Shown piece after piece: positions 50,849 to 62,314 of a DNA stretch of 64,000 nt. The stretch covers positions 1 to 64,000 of the forward strand of contig JACNFK010000015.1 in the NCBI GenBank assembly GCA_014384675.1, written 5' to 3'. The stretch's first letter is position 1. The number at the start of each line of letters is the position of its first letter. The DNA comes from Candidatus Thiopontia autotrophica (GTDB lineage: Bacteria; Pseudomonadota; Gammaproteobacteria; GCF-002020875). The notes under the pieces are model-generated. The model saw only the letters and a list, made by a program, of their open reading frames with translations. It did no database searches and had not been told where the DNA came from. The position numbers were made by a program, and so were the translations under genes.

Positions 50849-52516
50849 CTAACGAGAGCGAAACCCTGATGTTATGGGGTAACGACGATCTCGTCCAAAT
50901 GCCCTGGTTGTAATCTTTGCCCCTGGAGGCGCCTGTCGTCTCTTGTACTCATTACCATTGACCATCCCAATTATGCGGTTGACTACTTCAGAACCGAAAC
51001 CGGCATCAATGATCTCTTCTGCACACTGCTCCTGCTCTATATAACGCTCAAGAATCTGATCAAGGATCTCATATGGTGGTAGCGAGTCTGAATCTTTCTG
51101 GTCTGGTGCCAGCTCAGCTGATGGCGGCCTGTCAATCACACGCTGTGGAATAACCTCATCTTGTCCACGCTCTTTGGCCTGTCGATTTCTCCACTCTGCC
51201 AACCGATAGACCAACAACTTGGATATGTCTTTGAGGGGAGCAAATCCTCCTGCCATATCCCCATACAGAGTGGCATAACCGACCGACATCTCACTCTTGT
51301 TTCCGGTTGTCAGTAACATTCGATTTTTCTTGTTGGCAATAGCCATCAGAATCACGCCCCGACATCTGGCCTGAATATTTTCCTCTGTGGCATCCACCCC
51401 ATATCCATCAAACTCATCACTCAAGGTATCCATAAATGCATCAAAGGTCTGCTTTATGGGAATAATCCGAAAATCAATCCCAAGTACATTTGCCTCTATC
51501 TCTGCATCCTCAACACTCATTTGTGCGCTGTAACGAGATGGCATAGCCACCCCCTCCACATTGTCAGCGCCAAGTGCATCCACCGCAATAGCGAGAGTCA
51601 ATGCCGAATCAATGCCACCAGACAGTCCGAGAACCACCCCGGGAAAACCATTCTTTCCCACATAATCTTTTACTGCCAGTATCAACGCCTGATATATCTC
51701 GGACAACTCCTGATCACCTTCTGGGTCATCCACAGAGTGTGCACTAAGACATAAATACTCCTCCGCACTATCATAGATATAGAGACCCTCTGTAAAAAAC
51801 TCCCCACAGACGATCTTCTCTCCCTCGCCATTCATCACAAAGGAGCCTCCATCAAAGATCAACTCATCCTGACCTCCAACCTGATTGACATAAACCACCG
51901 GAATTCCACTCTCCCCAATCCTCTTGCGGATAATCTCCTCACGATCTCCTCTCTTGCCTGCATGGTATGGGGATGCATTCAGATTAAGGACCAGATCAGC
52001 TCCCGCATTGGAAATCTGCTGCATAACCTTTTGGTGCCACAGATCCTCACATATCGTTATAGCAATACTTTTACCCTTATGTTCAAACAGAACAGGGGCA
52101 TCCCCCCGAGCAAAGTAACGTTTCTCATCAAACACCCCGTAGTTGGGCAGCTCCTGCTTACAGTAGCTCATCTCAATCTTTTGTCCACGCAATAACGTAG
52201 CAGCGTTATACAGCAGACCACTTCTGTCCCGCAGCGGGTGCCCAACCACCAGGCTGATCTCATCCGCCGCCTCTACCAGCTGTTGCATTCCATCCTCAAC
52301 CTGTTGCAGAAATCCCGGACGCAACAACAGATCCTCTGGCGGATATCCCGTCAGAGAGAGCTCCGGAAATAGAACGATATCTGCCCCCTCTCTCTTTGCA
52401 TGTTTTGCAAACTCAACCATCTGGTCAATGTTTTTCTGCAATGCTCCAACATGCGGATTGGTTTGTGCCAGCGCAATTACCAGGTTTTGGCTATTTTTGA
52501 TCGATTCTATGCTCAT
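50849..52516 (-). CDS. nadE: Glutamine-dependent NAD+ synthetase
   Basis: 555 aa. N-terminal nitrilase-type glutaminase (ALAQTNPHVGALQKN, Glu in LFPELSLTGYPPED, Cys in ITICEDLWH) supplies ammonia to the C-terminal synthetase domain (PP-loop LGLSGGIDSALTLAIAVD; LTTGNKSEMSVGYATLYGDM). The reaction is the last step of NAD synthesis. Together with nadC the window holds two steps of the pathway. Confidence 0.96.
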   Translation of the reverse strand: MSIESIKNSQNLVIALAQTNPHVGALQKNIDQMVEFAKHAKREGADIVLFPELSLTGYPPEDLLLRPGFLQQVEDGMQQLVEAADEISLVVGHPLRDRSGLLYNAATLLRGQKIEMSYCKQELPNYGVFDEKRYFARGDAPVLFEHKGKSIAITICEDLWHQKVMQQISNAGADLVLNLNASPYHAGKRGDREEIIRKRIGESGIPVVYVNQVGGQDELIFDGGSFVMNGEGEKIVCGEFFTEGLYIYDSAEEYLCLSAHSVDDPEGDQELSEIYQALILAVKDYVGKNGFPGVVLGLSGGIDSALTLAIAVDALGADNVEGVAMPSRYSAQMSVEDAEIEANVLGIDFRIIPIKQTFDAFMDTLSDEFDGYGVDATEENIQARCRGVILMAIANKKNRMLLTTGNKSEMSVGYATLYGDMAGGFAPLKDISKLLVYRLAEWRNRQAKERGQDEVIPQRVIDRPPSAELAPDQKDSDSLPPYEILDQILERYIEQEQCAEEIIDAGFGSEVVNRIIGMVNGNEYKRRQAPPGAKITTRAFGRDRRYPITSGFRSR

Positions 52517-52595
52517 TCTCTCTTACAACGATTATTCATGGCAGTTCGGTGACAAAATTGTAACAATACTCCACTAACTGACACAGAAGAAATAT

Positions 52596-53579
52596 ATGAC
52601 CACTGGCGTACTTATTACAAACTTGGGGACCCCTGATGATGCAACACCAGCATCTCTCAGACGTTATCTTGCAGAATTTCTGTGGGATCGCCGTGTTGTG
52701 GATATGCCTCGTCTGAAGTGGTGGCTGATTTTACATGGAATTATCCTCAGAGTTCGCCCCAAACGGGTAGCGAAAGCATATCAGAAAGTATGGACAGAAA
52801 ATGGCGGGCCACTACTGGTTATCTCTAAACGCCAGAGAGAGGCTATAGAGAAGAGGTTGGCAGACAAACTTGGATACAAAGTACCTGTTGCTCTGGGAAT
52901 GCGGTATGGCAACCCGTCAATATCATCAGCACTGGAGAGCCTGCGTCAACAGGAGGTCAGCAAGATCATCATCCTCCCCCTGTTTCCCCAATATTCGGCC
53001 GCCACTACTGGATCAACCTTTGATGCTGTCTCTCAAGCATTGCAACAGTGGCGGAACATTCCAGATTTAACCTTCATCAATAACTATCACAATAATCCTG
53101 GGTATATTGAGGCCCTGGCAAACTCCATCAATGACAAGTGGAAAGAGGGTGGGCGTGCAGAACGTATACTGCTCTCTTTTCATGGATTGCCACAACGCTA
53201 CCACGATGCCGGAGACCCCTATCGTGATCAATGCAATGCCACTGCCATTGCCCTGAACAAAAAACTTGGGTTGAGAGATGGACAACTACAGGTTGTATTC
53301 CAATCACGCTTTGGCAAAGAGGAGTGGCTAAAACCATATACTGAAGAGACCCTGAGGCTTCTTCCCGTTGAGGGCATCAACAAGATCGATATTATCTGTC
53401 CAGGATTCTCTGCCGACTGCGTAGAGACTCTTGAGGAGATTGCCATGCAGGACAGAGATCTGTTTATCGGTTCTGGTGGAGAGAGTTATCAATATATTCC
53501 AGCCTTGAATAATCGTCATGACCATATTGATGCGCTGACAGATATCCTTTTGGCTAACTGGGGAGAGAACAGGGTATAG
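52596..53579 (+). CDS. hemH: Ferrochelatase
   Basis: 327-aa enzyme inserting iron into protoporphyrin IX. Landmarks: LITNLGTPDDATPASLRRYL at the start, VALGMRYGNPSISSALE, LPLFPQYSAATTGSTFD, the metal-binding LLSFHGLPQRYHDAGDPY, and the C-terminal ICPGFSADCVETLEEI. No C-terminal iron-sulfur cluster cysteines are apparent. Confidence 0.95.
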   Translation: MTTGVLITNLGTPDDATPASLRRYLAEFLWDRRVVDMPRLKWWLILHGIILRVRPKRVAKAYQKVWTENGGPLLVISKRQREAIEKRLADKLGYKVPVALGMRYGNPSISSALESLRQQEVSKIIILPLFPQYSAATTGSTFDAVSQALQQWRNIPDLTFINNYHNNPGYIEALANSINDKWKEGGRAERILLSFHGLPQRYHDAGDPYRDQCNATAIALNKKLGLRDGQLQVVFQSRFGKEEWLKPYTEETLRLLPVEGINKIDIICPGFSADCVETLEEIAMQDRDLFIGSGGESYQYIPALNNRHDHIDALTDILLANWGENRV

Positions 53580-53584
53580 ACGAC

Positions 53585-54127
53585 ATGCATAACCATGACT
53601 CTATGCCTGTTGTTGCCGTAAGCCGCTGCCTTCTTGGAGATCCCGTACGATATGATGGCAAGGACAAAAAATCACAGAAGCTTATAGAGGAGATAGCCGG
53701 TCTGTTTTCCATACTTCCAGTATGCCCCGAGGTTGAGGCTGGACTGTCGATACCGCGCCCACCAGTACAGTTAGTCAAAGATGGCAATGGTATTATTTAT
53801 GTCAGAGGCCGAGATGATCAAACAGTGGATATCACCTCACAACTACATAGATTTTTCAGAAGATTTGATGAGGCCAACACCACCTTGAGCGGAGCCATTC
53901 TCCAGAACCGCTCTCCAAGTTGCGGGGTTGGAGATACTCCTCTGTTTTCACCATCAGGATCTGAACTCAACCAGGATAACGGAGTTTTTACTACATTTAT
54001 AAGATCACGACATCCTGACCTTCCTGTCTCAACTCCAAAACAACTAAACTCGGATGAGGCTATTCAGGAGTTCAGAGACGCTGTTTTCAGATATATTAAG
54101 CGTTCCACCGGCTCTGGCAGCCATTAA
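53585..54127 (+). CDS. DUF523 family protein
   Basis: 180-aa DUF523 protein: VVAVSRCLLGDPVRYDGKDK, LPVCPEVEAGLSIPRPPVQL and AILQNRSPSCGVGD, with conserved cysteines in all three (a pattern that suggests metal or FeS binding; function unknown). 5 bp after hemH, so probably cotranscribed. Confidence 0.88.
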   Translation: MHNHDSMPVVAVSRCLLGDPVRYDGKDKKSQKLIEEIAGLFSILPVCPEVEAGLSIPRPPVQLVKDGNGIIYVRGRDDQTVDITSQLHRFFRRFDEANTTLSGAILQNRSPSCGVGDTPLFSPSGSELNQDNGVFTTFIRSRHPDLPVSTPKQLNSDEAIQEFRDAVFRYIKRSTGSGSH

Positions 54128-54183
54128 TCTGTAGCACGCTCGAGCCCGGCTATGACTACCAAAGATTTTGCAGAGATTCCCTA

Positions 54184-54642
54184 CTAATAGAGTTCGCTAA
54201 GACGCCAAACCATCCCATGTCGCTTCATTATCAATACAGTTGGATCATCACCCAGATCACCTAATCTCACTAAAAACTGGTTTGGTGAATCAAAGAAGGC
54301 ATGATCAAGAGTATCGTATATTGAGACACCGGTTTCTCCCCGATTTGCTCCAGAGAGTCGATGTCTGATCCACTCTATAGTTACCGCCTGATCTACGGTA
54401 TAGGCGCTCATGGAGTTTGCTCCATCACGAAGCATTCTTGAGGCTAGCCCCTCATTATGATCTCTACTCTCGATCCGGAGGACTCTCTTGTAGTTCTCCT
54501 GCACCTGTTGCAGATCAATGTATTTACCAAGCTGGGACACATCATTGGCAACCAATGCATGATCAAATCGATAGAGACTATAGTATGGCAAAATACCGTA
54601 AAGGATAACGGCAAGAAAAAGTAATCGTACGATCCAACGCAT
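54184..54642 (-). CDS. DUF2939-like membrane-anchored protein
   Basis: 152 aa: an N-terminal membrane anchor (WIVRLLFLAVILYGILPYYS) followed by a periplasmic domain with YRFDHALVANDVSQLGKYID and DLGDDPTVLIMKRHGMVWRL, the layout of DUF2939 proteins. The second ATG (54642) is preferred because GAGGAG is then 9 nt away. Function unknown. Divergent from mobA. Confidence 0.8.
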   Translation of the reverse strand: MRWIVRLLFLAVILYGILPYYSLYRFDHALVANDVSQLGKYIDLQQVQENYKRVLRIESRDHNEGLASRMLRDGANSMSAYTVDQAVTIEWIRHRLSGANRGETGVSIYDTLDHAFFDSPNQFLVRLGDLGDDPTVLIMKRHGMVWRLSELY

Positions 54643-54725
54643 GATCATTAACTCCTCGGTAGATGTATAATTCTTATCTTAATTATTTTAGTTATTAACC
54701 TTACCACAGTATATACTCGCGCGCG

Positions 54726-55310
54726 ATGAAAGGAATTACCGGAATCATACTGGCTGGCGGCAGAGCCACACGTATGGGGGGAGATGATAAGGGTCTTACC
54801 ACTATCAACGGCAAGCCTATGGTGCAACACGTTATAGAACGTCTGACTCCGCAGGTAGGGACCATGATCATTAGTGCAAACCGCAATCAACGGTACTATG
54901 AGGCATTTGGGTACCCAGTAATATCTGATTACAACGACAAATTTGATGGTCCACTTGCCGGAATTGCCAGTGCCATTGAGATCACCGACACACCTCTCAT
55001 TCTGGTCACTCCATGTGATACCCCTCTGATTCCAGCTGATCTGGTCGAGAGGCTGTATGAATCTCTGCAACAGACAGATTCACCGATTGCTGTAGCCCAT
55101 GATGGAGAGAGGATGCAGCAACTCTGTTTTCTTGCTTCTCACCATATTATCGACTCAATCAAAGAGCGGCTAGCAGATAATGAGCGCAGGGTATACAGAT
55201 GGCTTGAATCATTGAATCCGGCAATCTGCAATTTCAACTCCACCATGCTGTTCTCAAACATCAATACACCTGAAGAGCAGTCTGCCATAGAGCAACAACT
55301 GCAGGATTAG
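54726..55310 (+). CDS. mobA: Molybdenum cofactor guanylyltransferase
   Basis: 194-aa MobA, attaching GMP to molybdopterin to give MGD for DMSO-reductase-type enzymes. GIILAGGRATRMGGDDKGL nucleotide loop at the start, VISDYNDKFDGPLAGIASAI near residue 65, and VTPCDTPLIPADLV. First of a tight mobA-mobB-moeA operon, implying that the organism uses molybdenum enzymes encoded elsewhere. Confidence 0.95.
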   Translation: MKGITGIILAGGRATRMGGDDKGLTTINGKPMVQHVIERLTPQVGTMIISANRNQRYYEAFGYPVISDYNDKFDGPLAGIASAIEITDTPLILVTPCDTPLIPADLVERLYESLQQTDSPIAVAHDGERMQQLCFLASHHIIDSIKERLADNERRVYRWLESLNPAICNFNSTMLFSNINTPEEQSAIEQQLQD

Positions 55311-55312
55311 CT

Positions 55313-55861
55313 GTGAACTCAAAAACATTAAATTCTCCAACACCACTACTGGGATTTGCCGCATGGAGTGGAACAGGAAAAACCACCCTGTTGAAGCAGA
55401 TTATTCCAATCCTGGTAGCAAGAGGAGTACATGTCGCTGCAATCAAACATACTCACCATGAATTTGATATCGACCAGCCCGGAAAGGATAGCTATAAATT
55501 GAGAAAATCTGGTGCCAGTCAGGTATTGGTTGCATCATCCAGACGCTGGGCCTTAATAAATGAAAATAGCGGAGATGCAACTGAGCCTGATCTTAAGCAG
55601 CTATTGCCAAAACTTGATCATGACAATATTGATCTAATTCTGATTGAAGGATTTAAGCATGAACCAATCCCTCGAATAGAACTGCACCGCTCTGTCACCG
55701 GCAAGCCACTACTGTATCCAGATGACAGCCAAATAATTGCTATCGCCATAAGTAATAACGAACAGATGAACCCTTCAATCCCGAGGCTAGATCTGGATAA
55801 TAGTGAACAGATAGCAGACTTTATAGAAACCAACGTACTTCACAGGAAACAGACAACATGA
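55313..55861 (+). CDS. mobB: Molybdopterin-guanine dinucleotide biosynthesis adaptor MobB
   Basis: 182-aa GTP-binding protein from a GTG start with AGGA 6 nt upstream. P-loop GFAAWSGTGKTTLLKQIIP; AAIKHTHHEFDIDQPGKDSYKL and LILIEGFKHEPIPRIEL follow. It assists MobA. It overlaps moeA by 4 bp. Confidence 0.94.
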   Translation: MNSKTLNSPTPLLGFAAWSGTGKTTLLKQIIPILVARGVHVAAIKHTHHEFDIDQPGKDSYKLRKSGASQVLVASSRRWALINENSGDATEPDLKQLLPKLDHDNIDLILIEGFKHEPIPRIELHRSVTGKPLLYPDDSQIIAIAISNNEQMNPSIPRLDLDNSEQIADFIETNVLHRKQTT

Positions 55862-57084
55862 CACCCAAGAAAGGACTCTTGCCCGTCAACGAGGCACTGG
55901 AAAAGATCTTCCAGGAAATTAACCCAACTGAAGATATTGAGACAGTTGAGGTAATGACAGCATTTGGCCGCACCCTGGGAGAAGAGATAGTTTCTCCAAT
56001 TAATGTTCCGTCCTATAACAATTCGGCTATGGATGGTTATGCAATTCAGGGGGCCGACCTGCCAGATAACGGTACAGTTACGCTTGAGGTGATTGGTTCA
56101 TCATTCGCCGGCACCCCCTTTGATGGAGTCATGCAGAGAGGGCAATCTGTCAGAATCATGACTGGTGCCAAGATCCCTGATGGTGCTGACACTGTCATCA
56201 TGCAGGAAAAGGCCACCAGGGAAGATGAACAGGTAACCTTCTCCAGCGAGGACAACCACACTCCGGGAGAGAATGTCCGTATGGCTGGTGAGGATATGAG
56301 AACTGGCGAGACAGTGCTCCATCCGGGAAAGAGACTGGGGGCTGCAGAACTGGGGATGATTGCATCACTTGGTTATGGCGAGGTCCAGGTCAAAAAGAGA
56401 ATCAGGGTAGCCTTCTTTTCCACCGGTGATGAGCTCTGCTCTGCTGGTGAACCATTAGGGGATGGGCAGATCTACGACAGTAATCGCTATACCGTATTCA
56501 GCATGCTCCGTGAGCTTGGGGTTGAGCTAATTGATCTTGGAATTATTCGTGATGAGCGTGAATTGATCGAACAGGCCTTTCAGGATGCTGCCGCTCAGGC
56601 CGATGTAGTCATAACCTCTGGTGGTGTCTCTGTTGGTGAGGCCGACTTCGTAAAAGAGACTCTTGACAGATTGGGAGAGGTTAATTTCTGGCGTATCGCA
56701 ATGAAACCGGGGAAACCACTCGCCTTTGGAAAGCTGAACAATGCATGGTTCTTTGGTCTGCCTGGCAATCCGGTATCAGCAATGGTCACATTCCTCCAAT
56801 TTGTCCGTCCTGCACTTAACCACCTGGCCGGAAAAGAGCGTGCTACCCCATTCCGCATCCCGCTACGCTGTAGTAATAAGCTGAAAAAACGCCCAGGTCG
56901 ACTGGAGTTCCAGCGTGGCATCCTGGAAAAAGGGGATAACGGCGAGACCGTAGTGCGTGGTGCCGGCCCTCAAGGCTCACATATTCTACGTTCAATGAGC
57001 ATTGCCGACTGCTTCATTGTGCTGCCTGAAGAGAATAGTGGTGTAGAAGCAGGAGAGTGGGTTGAGGTAGAGCCATTCCTTTAG
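55858..57084 (+). CDS. moeA: Molybdopterin molybdenumtransferase
   Basis: 408-aa MoeA that inserts molybdate into adenylylated molybdopterin. [33 protein letters not shown], the MoCF domain [38 protein letters not shown] and [14 protein letters not shown] are all present. Full length. Convergent with ssb (stops overlap by 4 bp). Confidence 0.96.
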   Translation: MTPKKGLLPVNEALEKIFQEINPTEDIETVEVMTAFGRTLGEEIVSPINVPSYNNSAMDGYAIQGADLPDNGTVTLEVIGSSFAGTPFDGVMQRGQSVRIMTGAKIPDGADTVIMQEKATREDEQVTFSSEDNHTPGENVRMAGEDMRTGETVLHPGKRLGAAELGMIASLGYGEVQVKKRIRVAFFSTGDELCSAGEPLGDGQIYDSNRYTVFSMLRELGVELIDLGIIRDERELIEQAFQDAAAQADVVITSGGVSVGEADFVKETLDRLGEVNFWRIAMKPGKPLAFGKLNNAWFFGLPGNPVSAMVTFLQFVRPALNHLAGKERATPFRIPLRCSNKLKKRPGRLEFQRGILEKGDNGETVVRGAGPQGSHILRSMSIADCFIVLPEENSGVEAGEWVEVEPFL

Positions 57085-57530
57085 AACGGTATATCGTCAT
57101 CCAGATCATTCATGGTTGGAGCTGTAGCCGCCGCTGGAGCCTGTTGCTGCTGTCCACCACCAGAGCTGCCACCGAAGTCAGCAGTGCCTCCACTACGGCC
57201 GCCCAACATCTGCATCTCACTAGCTACGATCTCCGTCGTATAACGGTCATTACCATCCTTGTCCTGCCACTTGCGGGTCTGTAGACGACCCTCAACATAG
57301 ACCTGCGCACCCTTCTTGAGGTACTCAGATACAATTTCAGCCAATCGATTAAAGAAGACAACACGATGCCACTCTGTACGATCCTGCTGCTCCCCGGTAT
57401 TCTTGTCTTTCCAGCTATCTGTTGTGGCGATGGATATATTCGCAATAGCTCGTCCATCAGCGGTATAACGCACATCCGGATCCTGCCCCAAATTACCCAC
57501 CAAAATTACCTTATTGACTCCTCTTGCCAT
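57081..57530 (-). CDS. ssb: Single-stranded DNA-binding protein
   Basis: 149-aa SSB: OB-fold beginning [20 protein letters not shown], a short Gly/Gln-rich linker, and the acidic C-terminal tip DLDDDIPF that recruits replication and repair partners. The usual ssb - MFS - uvrA neighbourhood of gammaproteobacteria is kept. Confidence 0.97.
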   Translation of the reverse strand: MARGVNKVILVGNLGQDPDVRYTADGRAIANISIATTDSWKDKNTGEQQDRTEWHRVVFFNRLAEIVSEYLKKGAQVYVEGRLQTRKWQDKDGNDRYTTEIVASEMQMLGGRSGGTADFGGSSGGGQQQQAPAAATAPTMNDLDDDIPF

Positions 57531-57587
57531 CTTCCTCTTCCCTCTTTAGTCCATTAACACAATACAATTTCCGATCCGTTCATGGTC

Positions 57588-58970
57588 TCATGCTGGAGCA
57601 AACGGTTCCAGTGATTTTCTATCCAAAATTTTCTCATCCACCTTGAGATAGGCAACTTCATCTTCGGCAATTACCACGGCCTCACTAACCCCGGGAATAC
57701 CTAATAGCTGTTGTGCCAGTATTGATGCCTGTAGTTGATCAATCTCCCCTACCCGTAAAAGCTGTGTCTTTACTGACTTGGGACGTTCCATACTGCTAGC
57801 CACTACCAGCCATAACAAGGCCAATCCACCAGAAGCAAGGAAAACCGGCGCAATCTCTACACCATCGGACCAACCAAGAATCCACCCGCCCAGAATACCC
57901 CCCATAAAGGCACCAAAAAACTGGGAGCTTGAATAGACCCCCATTGCTGTACCCTTTTTGTCTGCCGGTGCCATCTTTGAGATAAGTGAAGGCAGAGTTG
58001 CCTCCAAGAGATTAAACCCTCCAAAAAAGATGACCATAAAGATAATAATTCCCCACAGTGAATCAGACATCTGCCATAAACCGAACTGTGATATTGCCAC
58101 CAGCCCAATGGCGATAGAGAAGACCTCTTTCATTCTGCCCTTTTTCTCTGCCTGAATAATCATTGGTATCATGATCATCACTGCCACTAGAACCGCGCCC
58201 AGATAGACCATCCAGTGATCCTGCGGAGCCATACCACCATCTCTCAAACCGATAGGTATGACCACAAATATAGCTGTCAGAATCAAGTGAAGTACAAATA
58301 TGCCAAAATTAAGGCGAAGAAGTTGTGAGTCACCAAGCACTGCCCCAAATTGTGCCGGATCCGCCTCTGCGTCATGATGCATATGGCTATGAGTTGGGGT
58401 CGGAACAATACGAAACAGCATTACCAACCCAAAGACTGCCAATAGCGCAGTAATCCAGAAGATTCCTGATACACCTACCCAGCCACTGATGACGGGTCCA
58501 AGAATAATTGCTGCCGTAAATGAGGCACCAATACTCATCCCAAAAGTAGCCATGGCCCTTGTCCTGAACTCTTCACGAGTCAGGTCTGCCAATAGTGCCA
58601 TGGTAGCAGCGGCAATAGCACCAGACCCCTGAATCGCACGCCCTATGATAACTCCCTCGATGGTTGTTGCCATGGCAGCAACCACACTTCCAACCGCAAA
58701 CAGCATCAACCCCATGGCGATAATACGTTTTCTGCCAAATCTGTCGGAGAGCATCCCAAATGGAATCTGTAGTAGTGCCTGGGTCAGGCCATAAACTCCA
58801 AGCGCAACCCCCATCAACATTGGGGTAGCCCCCTCAAACTCCTCCGTATATAGCGAAAGTACCGGCAGCAACATAAATAGTCCCAGCATTCGCATCGAGA
58901 AAATTCCTGCCAATGATCCAGCTGCTCTGCGCTCAACTGGCAACATTCCCTCTCCCTCACCTTTCTTCAT
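57588..58970 (-). CDS. MFS transporter, YajR-like
   Basis: 460 aa with 12 membrane helices (MFS signature GMLSDRFGRKRIIAMGL between helices 2 and 3), a His-rich cytoplasmic loop (PTPTHSHMHHDAEAD, near residue 195), and a C-terminal ferredoxin-like YAM domain of about 65 residues (ASILAQQLLGIPGVSEAVV) as in E. coli YajR. The substrate is unknown. Divergent from uvrA. Confidence 0.92.
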   Translation of the reverse strand: MKKGEGEGMLPVERRAAGSLAGIFSMRMLGLFMLLPVLSLYTEEFEGATPMLMGVALGVYGLTQALLQIPFGMLSDRFGRKRIIAMGLMLFAVGSVVAAMATTIEGVIIGRAIQGSGAIAAATMALLADLTREEFRTRAMATFGMSIGASFTAAIILGPVISGWVGVSGIFWITALLAVFGLVMLFRIVPTPTHSHMHHDAEADPAQFGAVLGDSQLLRLNFGIFVLHLILTAIFVVIPIGLRDGGMAPQDHWMVYLGAVLVAVMIMIPMIIQAEKKGRMKEVFSIAIGLVAISQFGLWQMSDSLWGIIIFMVIFFGGFNLLEATLPSLISKMAPADKKGTAMGVYSSSQFFGAFMGGILGGWILGWSDGVEIAPVFLASGGLALLWLVVASSMERPKSVKTQLLRVGEIDQLQASILAQQLLGIPGVSEAVVIAEDEVAYLKVDEKILDRKSLEPFAPA

Positions 58971-59138
58971 CCAGACCTCCGGTAACTCTTCCTTGATAAC
59001 ATCTTTTTGTTGTTCTACCTATCTTCCACTCCAGATCAACCAATTTCAGTCAAATAGCAATAATAGGTCGAGCCAAAATAAAAGTTGAGCTATATTATCA
59101 GGTTTTCCGCTGACAAAAAGTCATATCTACAATAGACC

Positions 59139-61958
59139 ATGGACAAGATTATTATTCGCGGGGCTCGAACCCACAACCTAAAGAATATTGATCTCGATCT
59201 CCCTCGAGAAAAGCTGATTGTTCTGACCGGGCTATCAGGATCTGGCAAATCATCTCTTGCCTTCGACACCATCTATGCCGAAGGTCAGCGTCGCTATGTT
59301 GAGTCCCTATCTGCCTACGCCAGACAGTTCCTCTCGGTTATGGAGAAACCAGACGTAGACCATATAGAGGGGCTCTCACCAGCGATATCAATTGAACAGA
59401 AATCAACCTCACACAACCCCCGATCCACAGTTGGAACAGTAACTGAGATCCATGACTATCTGCGTTTGCTATATGCTCGTGTCGGCACTCCCCACTGCCC
59501 ACAACACGATACTGTACTGGAGGCACAACCAATCAGCCAGATGGTTGATCAGGTTCTTAATCTTCCTGAGGGCAGCAAAATAGTCCTGCTGGCTCCACTG
59601 GTTAGAGGGCGGAAGGGTGAACATCAACAACTTATCGAGGAGCAGCGTGCCCACGGTTTTTTAAGGGCCGTGGTTGATGGTGTAATCCACGATCTGGACC
59701 AGATGCCCGCTCTTGATGGAAAAAAGAGACATACCATAGAGATTGTTATAGATCGCCTGAAGGTACGACCCGATATCCGTCAACGCCTGGCTGAGTCACT
59801 GGAAACTGCCATTGCTCTCTCCGATGGTCTTGCATCAGTCTCCCTTATGGACAAGCCGGAAACCACTCTGCTCTCTTTCTCTGCTCACTATAGCTGTCCA
59901 GAGTGTGGCTATAGCCTGGAAGAGCTAGAACCACGTCTCTTCTCATTCAATAACCCTGTAGGTGCATGTCCAAGTTGTGAGGGGCTTGGCATTCAGCAAT
60001 ATCTTGATCCCGAGAGAATAGTCACCCATCCTGAACTCCCTCTGTCAGGTGGTGCAATTAGAGGATGGGACAGAAGAAATGCATGGTATCACCAGACCCT
60101 AAGATCCCTCTCCGACCATTATAAGTTTGATCTGGAGACCCCATTTAACCAACTCCCGAAAGATGTAGTAAAGATTGTTCTATATGGATCCGGTGATGAA
60201 ACAGTTGAGTTCAGCTACTTTAACAGCCGTGGTGGTGTTACCCGCAAAGAGCACCCATTTGAAGGCATTATCCCGAACATGGAACGACGCTACCATGAGA
60301 CTGATTCAAACTCGGTACGTGATGACCTCTCAAAATATATAAACAGCCGCCCCTGCCCAGAGTGTAACGGGAGCCGCCTACGGGAGGAGGCAAGGCACGT
60401 ATTTATTGACGGACACCCCCTGCATGAGATAAGTCGATTCTCTGTTGAAGATAGTGCCAACTTCTTTAACCAACTGAAACTGACCGGATGGCGAGGAGAG
60501 GTTGCCTCCAAGATCGTTAAAGAGATTTCACAACGCCTTGGGTTTCTGGTTAATGTTGGCCTCAACTACCTCTCTCTGGAGAGAAGTGCGGATACCCTCT
60601 CTGGTGGCGAATCCCAACGAATACGCCTTGCCAGCCAGATCGGTGCTGGACTGGTTGGAGTCATGTATGTACTGGATGAGCCATCCATCGGCCTGCATCA
60701 GCGAGACAACCAAAGGCTCCTCGACACTCTGATTCGTCTGCGCGACCTTGGCAACACCGTTATTGTGGTTGAACATGATGAGGAGGCCATCAAGACGGCT
60801 GACTTTGTGGTTGATATTGGACCAGGTGCCGGCACTCATGGTGGACAGATTGTGGCCCAGGGAACCCCAGATGATGTCATGAACAATCCAAACTCACTCA
60901 CTGGACAGTACCTCTCTGGATCACGCTCAATCAGACTACCAAAACAGCGGGTAACTGCATTCAGAGATAGACAGCTAGTCATTCACAAGGCCAGCGGCAA
61001 CAATCTAAAAAATATAACTCTTTCCATACCTGCAGGTCTCATGGTCTGCATTACTGGAGTGTCCGGATCCGGCAAATCGACCCTGATCAACGATACTCTC
61101 TACCGCGCAACCGCACAGCACCTGAATCGTGCAAAAGAGGATCCTGCACCCCATGAACACATTGATGGTCTGGAGCTCTTTGACAAGGTTGTCAATATTG
61201 ATCAGAGCCCAATTGGACGTACACCACGATCAAACCCAGCAACCTACACAGGTCTCTTTACCCCAATTCGTGACCTCTTCTCTGGCACAGAGGAGTCTCG
61301 TTCTCGTGGTTACACCCCGGGCAGATTCTCTTTTAATGTAAAGGGCGGACGCTGTGAGGCATGCCAGGGAGATGGAGTTATCAGGGTAGAGATGCACTTT
61401 CTTGCCGATATTTATGTCCCATGCGACGTCTGCAAAGGGAAAAGATACAACCGGGAGACTCTGGAAATAAAATATAAAGGCAAAAACATCCATGAAGTGC
61501 TGGAGATGACCGTTGAAGAGGCTAGAACCTTCTTTGATCCTGTTCCAACAATTGCCAAAAAACTGCAGACACTTATTGATGTTGGGCTGAGTTATATTCG
61601 TCTTGGGCAAAACGCCACAACCCTCTCAGGTGGAGAGGCTCAGAGAATCAAACTCTCACGTGAGCTCTCCAAACGAGACACTGGGCAAACTCTATACATT
61701 CTTGATGAGCCTACAACAGGGCTTCACTTTCATGATATCGAACAGTTACTACAGGTACTCCACCGACTGCGCGACCACGGCAATACAGTTGTGGTGATTG
61801 AACACAACCTTGATGTTATCAAGACTGCAGACTGGATTATTGACCTCGGCCCTGAAGGTGGTGATGGTGGCGGTGAGATTGTCGCCTGTGGTACGCCTGA
61901 ACAGGTGGCAAATGAGGCGTGGTCACATACTGGAAGATATCTGCGGGAACACCTTTAA
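59139..61958 (+). CDS. uvrA: Excinuclease ABC subunit A
   Basis: 939-aa UvrA, the DNA-damage sensor of nucleotide excision repair. Two ABC ATPase modules (Walker [19 protein letters not shown] near residue 30 and [16 protein letters not shown] near 640; signature [16 protein letters not shown] and [15 protein letters not shown]) and two zinc modules ([13 protein letters not shown] and [10 protein letters not shown] with [10 protein letters not shown]). Complete, no truncation. Faces the short CxxC gene convergently. Confidence 0.98.
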   Translation: MDKIIIRGARTHNLKNIDLDLPREKLIVLTGLSGSGKSSLAFDTIYAEGQRRYVESLSAYARQFLSVMEKPDVDHIEGLSPAISIEQKSTSHNPRSTVGTVTEIHDYLRLLYARVGTPHCPQHDTVLEAQPISQMVDQVLNLPEGSKIVLLAPLVRGRKGEHQQLIEEQRAHGFLRAVVDGVIHDLDQMPALDGKKRHTIEIVIDRLKVRPDIRQRLAESLETAIALSDGLASVSLMDKPETTLLSFSAHYSCPECGYSLEELEPRLFSFNNPVGACPSCEGLGIQQYLDPERIVTHPELPLSGGAIRGWDRRNAWYHQTLRSLSDHYKFDLETPFNQLPKDVVKIVLYGSGDETVEFSYFNSRGGVTRKEHPFEGIIPNMERRYHETDSNSVRDDLSKYINSRPCPECNGSRLREEARHVFIDGHPLHEISRFSVEDSANFFNQLKLTGWRGEVASKIVKEISQRLGFLVNVGLNYLSLERSADTLSGGESQRIRLASQIGAGLVGVMYVLDEPSIGLHQRDNQRLLDTLIRLRDLGNTVIVVEHDEEAIKTADFVVDIGPGAGTHGGQIVAQGTPDDVMNNPNSLTGQYLSGSRSIRLPKQRVTAFRDRQLVIHKASGNNLKNITLSIPAGLMVCITGVSGSGKSTLINDTLYRATAQHLNRAKEDPAPHEHIDGLELFDKVVNIDQSPIGRTPRSNPATYTGLFTPIRDLFSGTEESRSRGYTPGRFSFNVKGGRCEACQGDGVIRVEMHFLADIYVPCDVCKGKRYNRETLEIKYKGKNIHEVLEMTVEEARTFFDPVPTIAKKLQTLIDVGLSYIRLGQNATTLSGGEAQRIKLSRELSKRDTGQTLYILDEPTTGLHFHDIEQLLQVLHRLRDHGNTVVVIEHNLDVIKTADWIIDLGPEGGDGGGEIVACGTPEQVANEAWSHTGRYLREHL

Positions 61959-61961
61959 GCA

Positions 61962-62306
61962 CTACCCCACAGCCTCCTTGATGGCAGATATCAACTCCTC
62001 GACACTCTCAAACTTGTCCAGCTGATCTTTTGAGAAGAGAACTTTCATCCCGTCTGTTGTATCAAGAACTACCGGGTATTCATATTGCTCGGTGAACCTC
62101 TTCTCAAATTCATCCTTGTGAAGAAACTCAAGGTTGGCGTTTGAGGACTCTCTGAATTTTGCCCATTCACCCTTTTCACTAAATGCCCCATAGGTTAGGG
62201 AACATAGTGAACACTGATATGTTGATGGGCTTACTATCTTGTGTGCGGTATCGAAGATGGTGTTAAGTTTCCCACTATCCGCGTTATAGACAAATATCAC
62301 CTGCAT
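61962..62306 (-). CDS. Small CxxC protein of unknown function
   Basis: 114 aa. IFVYNADSGKLNTIFDTAHK at the start, then SPSTYQCSLCSLTYGAF with a CxxC pair and a C-terminal thioredoxin-like-sized remainder (VVLDTTDGMKVLFSKDQLD). A recurring uncharacterised bacterial family by eye, but I cannot name it. The ATG at 62306 is used (GTGAG 7 nt upstream); a GTG at 62318 overlapping the previous stop is the alternative. Coupled to the SAM hydrolase-like gene. Confidence 0.7.
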   Translation of the reverse strand: MQVIFVYNADSGKLNTIFDTAHKIVSPSTYQCSLCSLTYGAFSEKGEWAKFRESSNANLEFLHKDEFEKRFTEQYEYPVVLDTTDGMKVLFSKDQLDKFESVEELISAIKEAVG

Positions 62307-62314
62307 AATTGAAC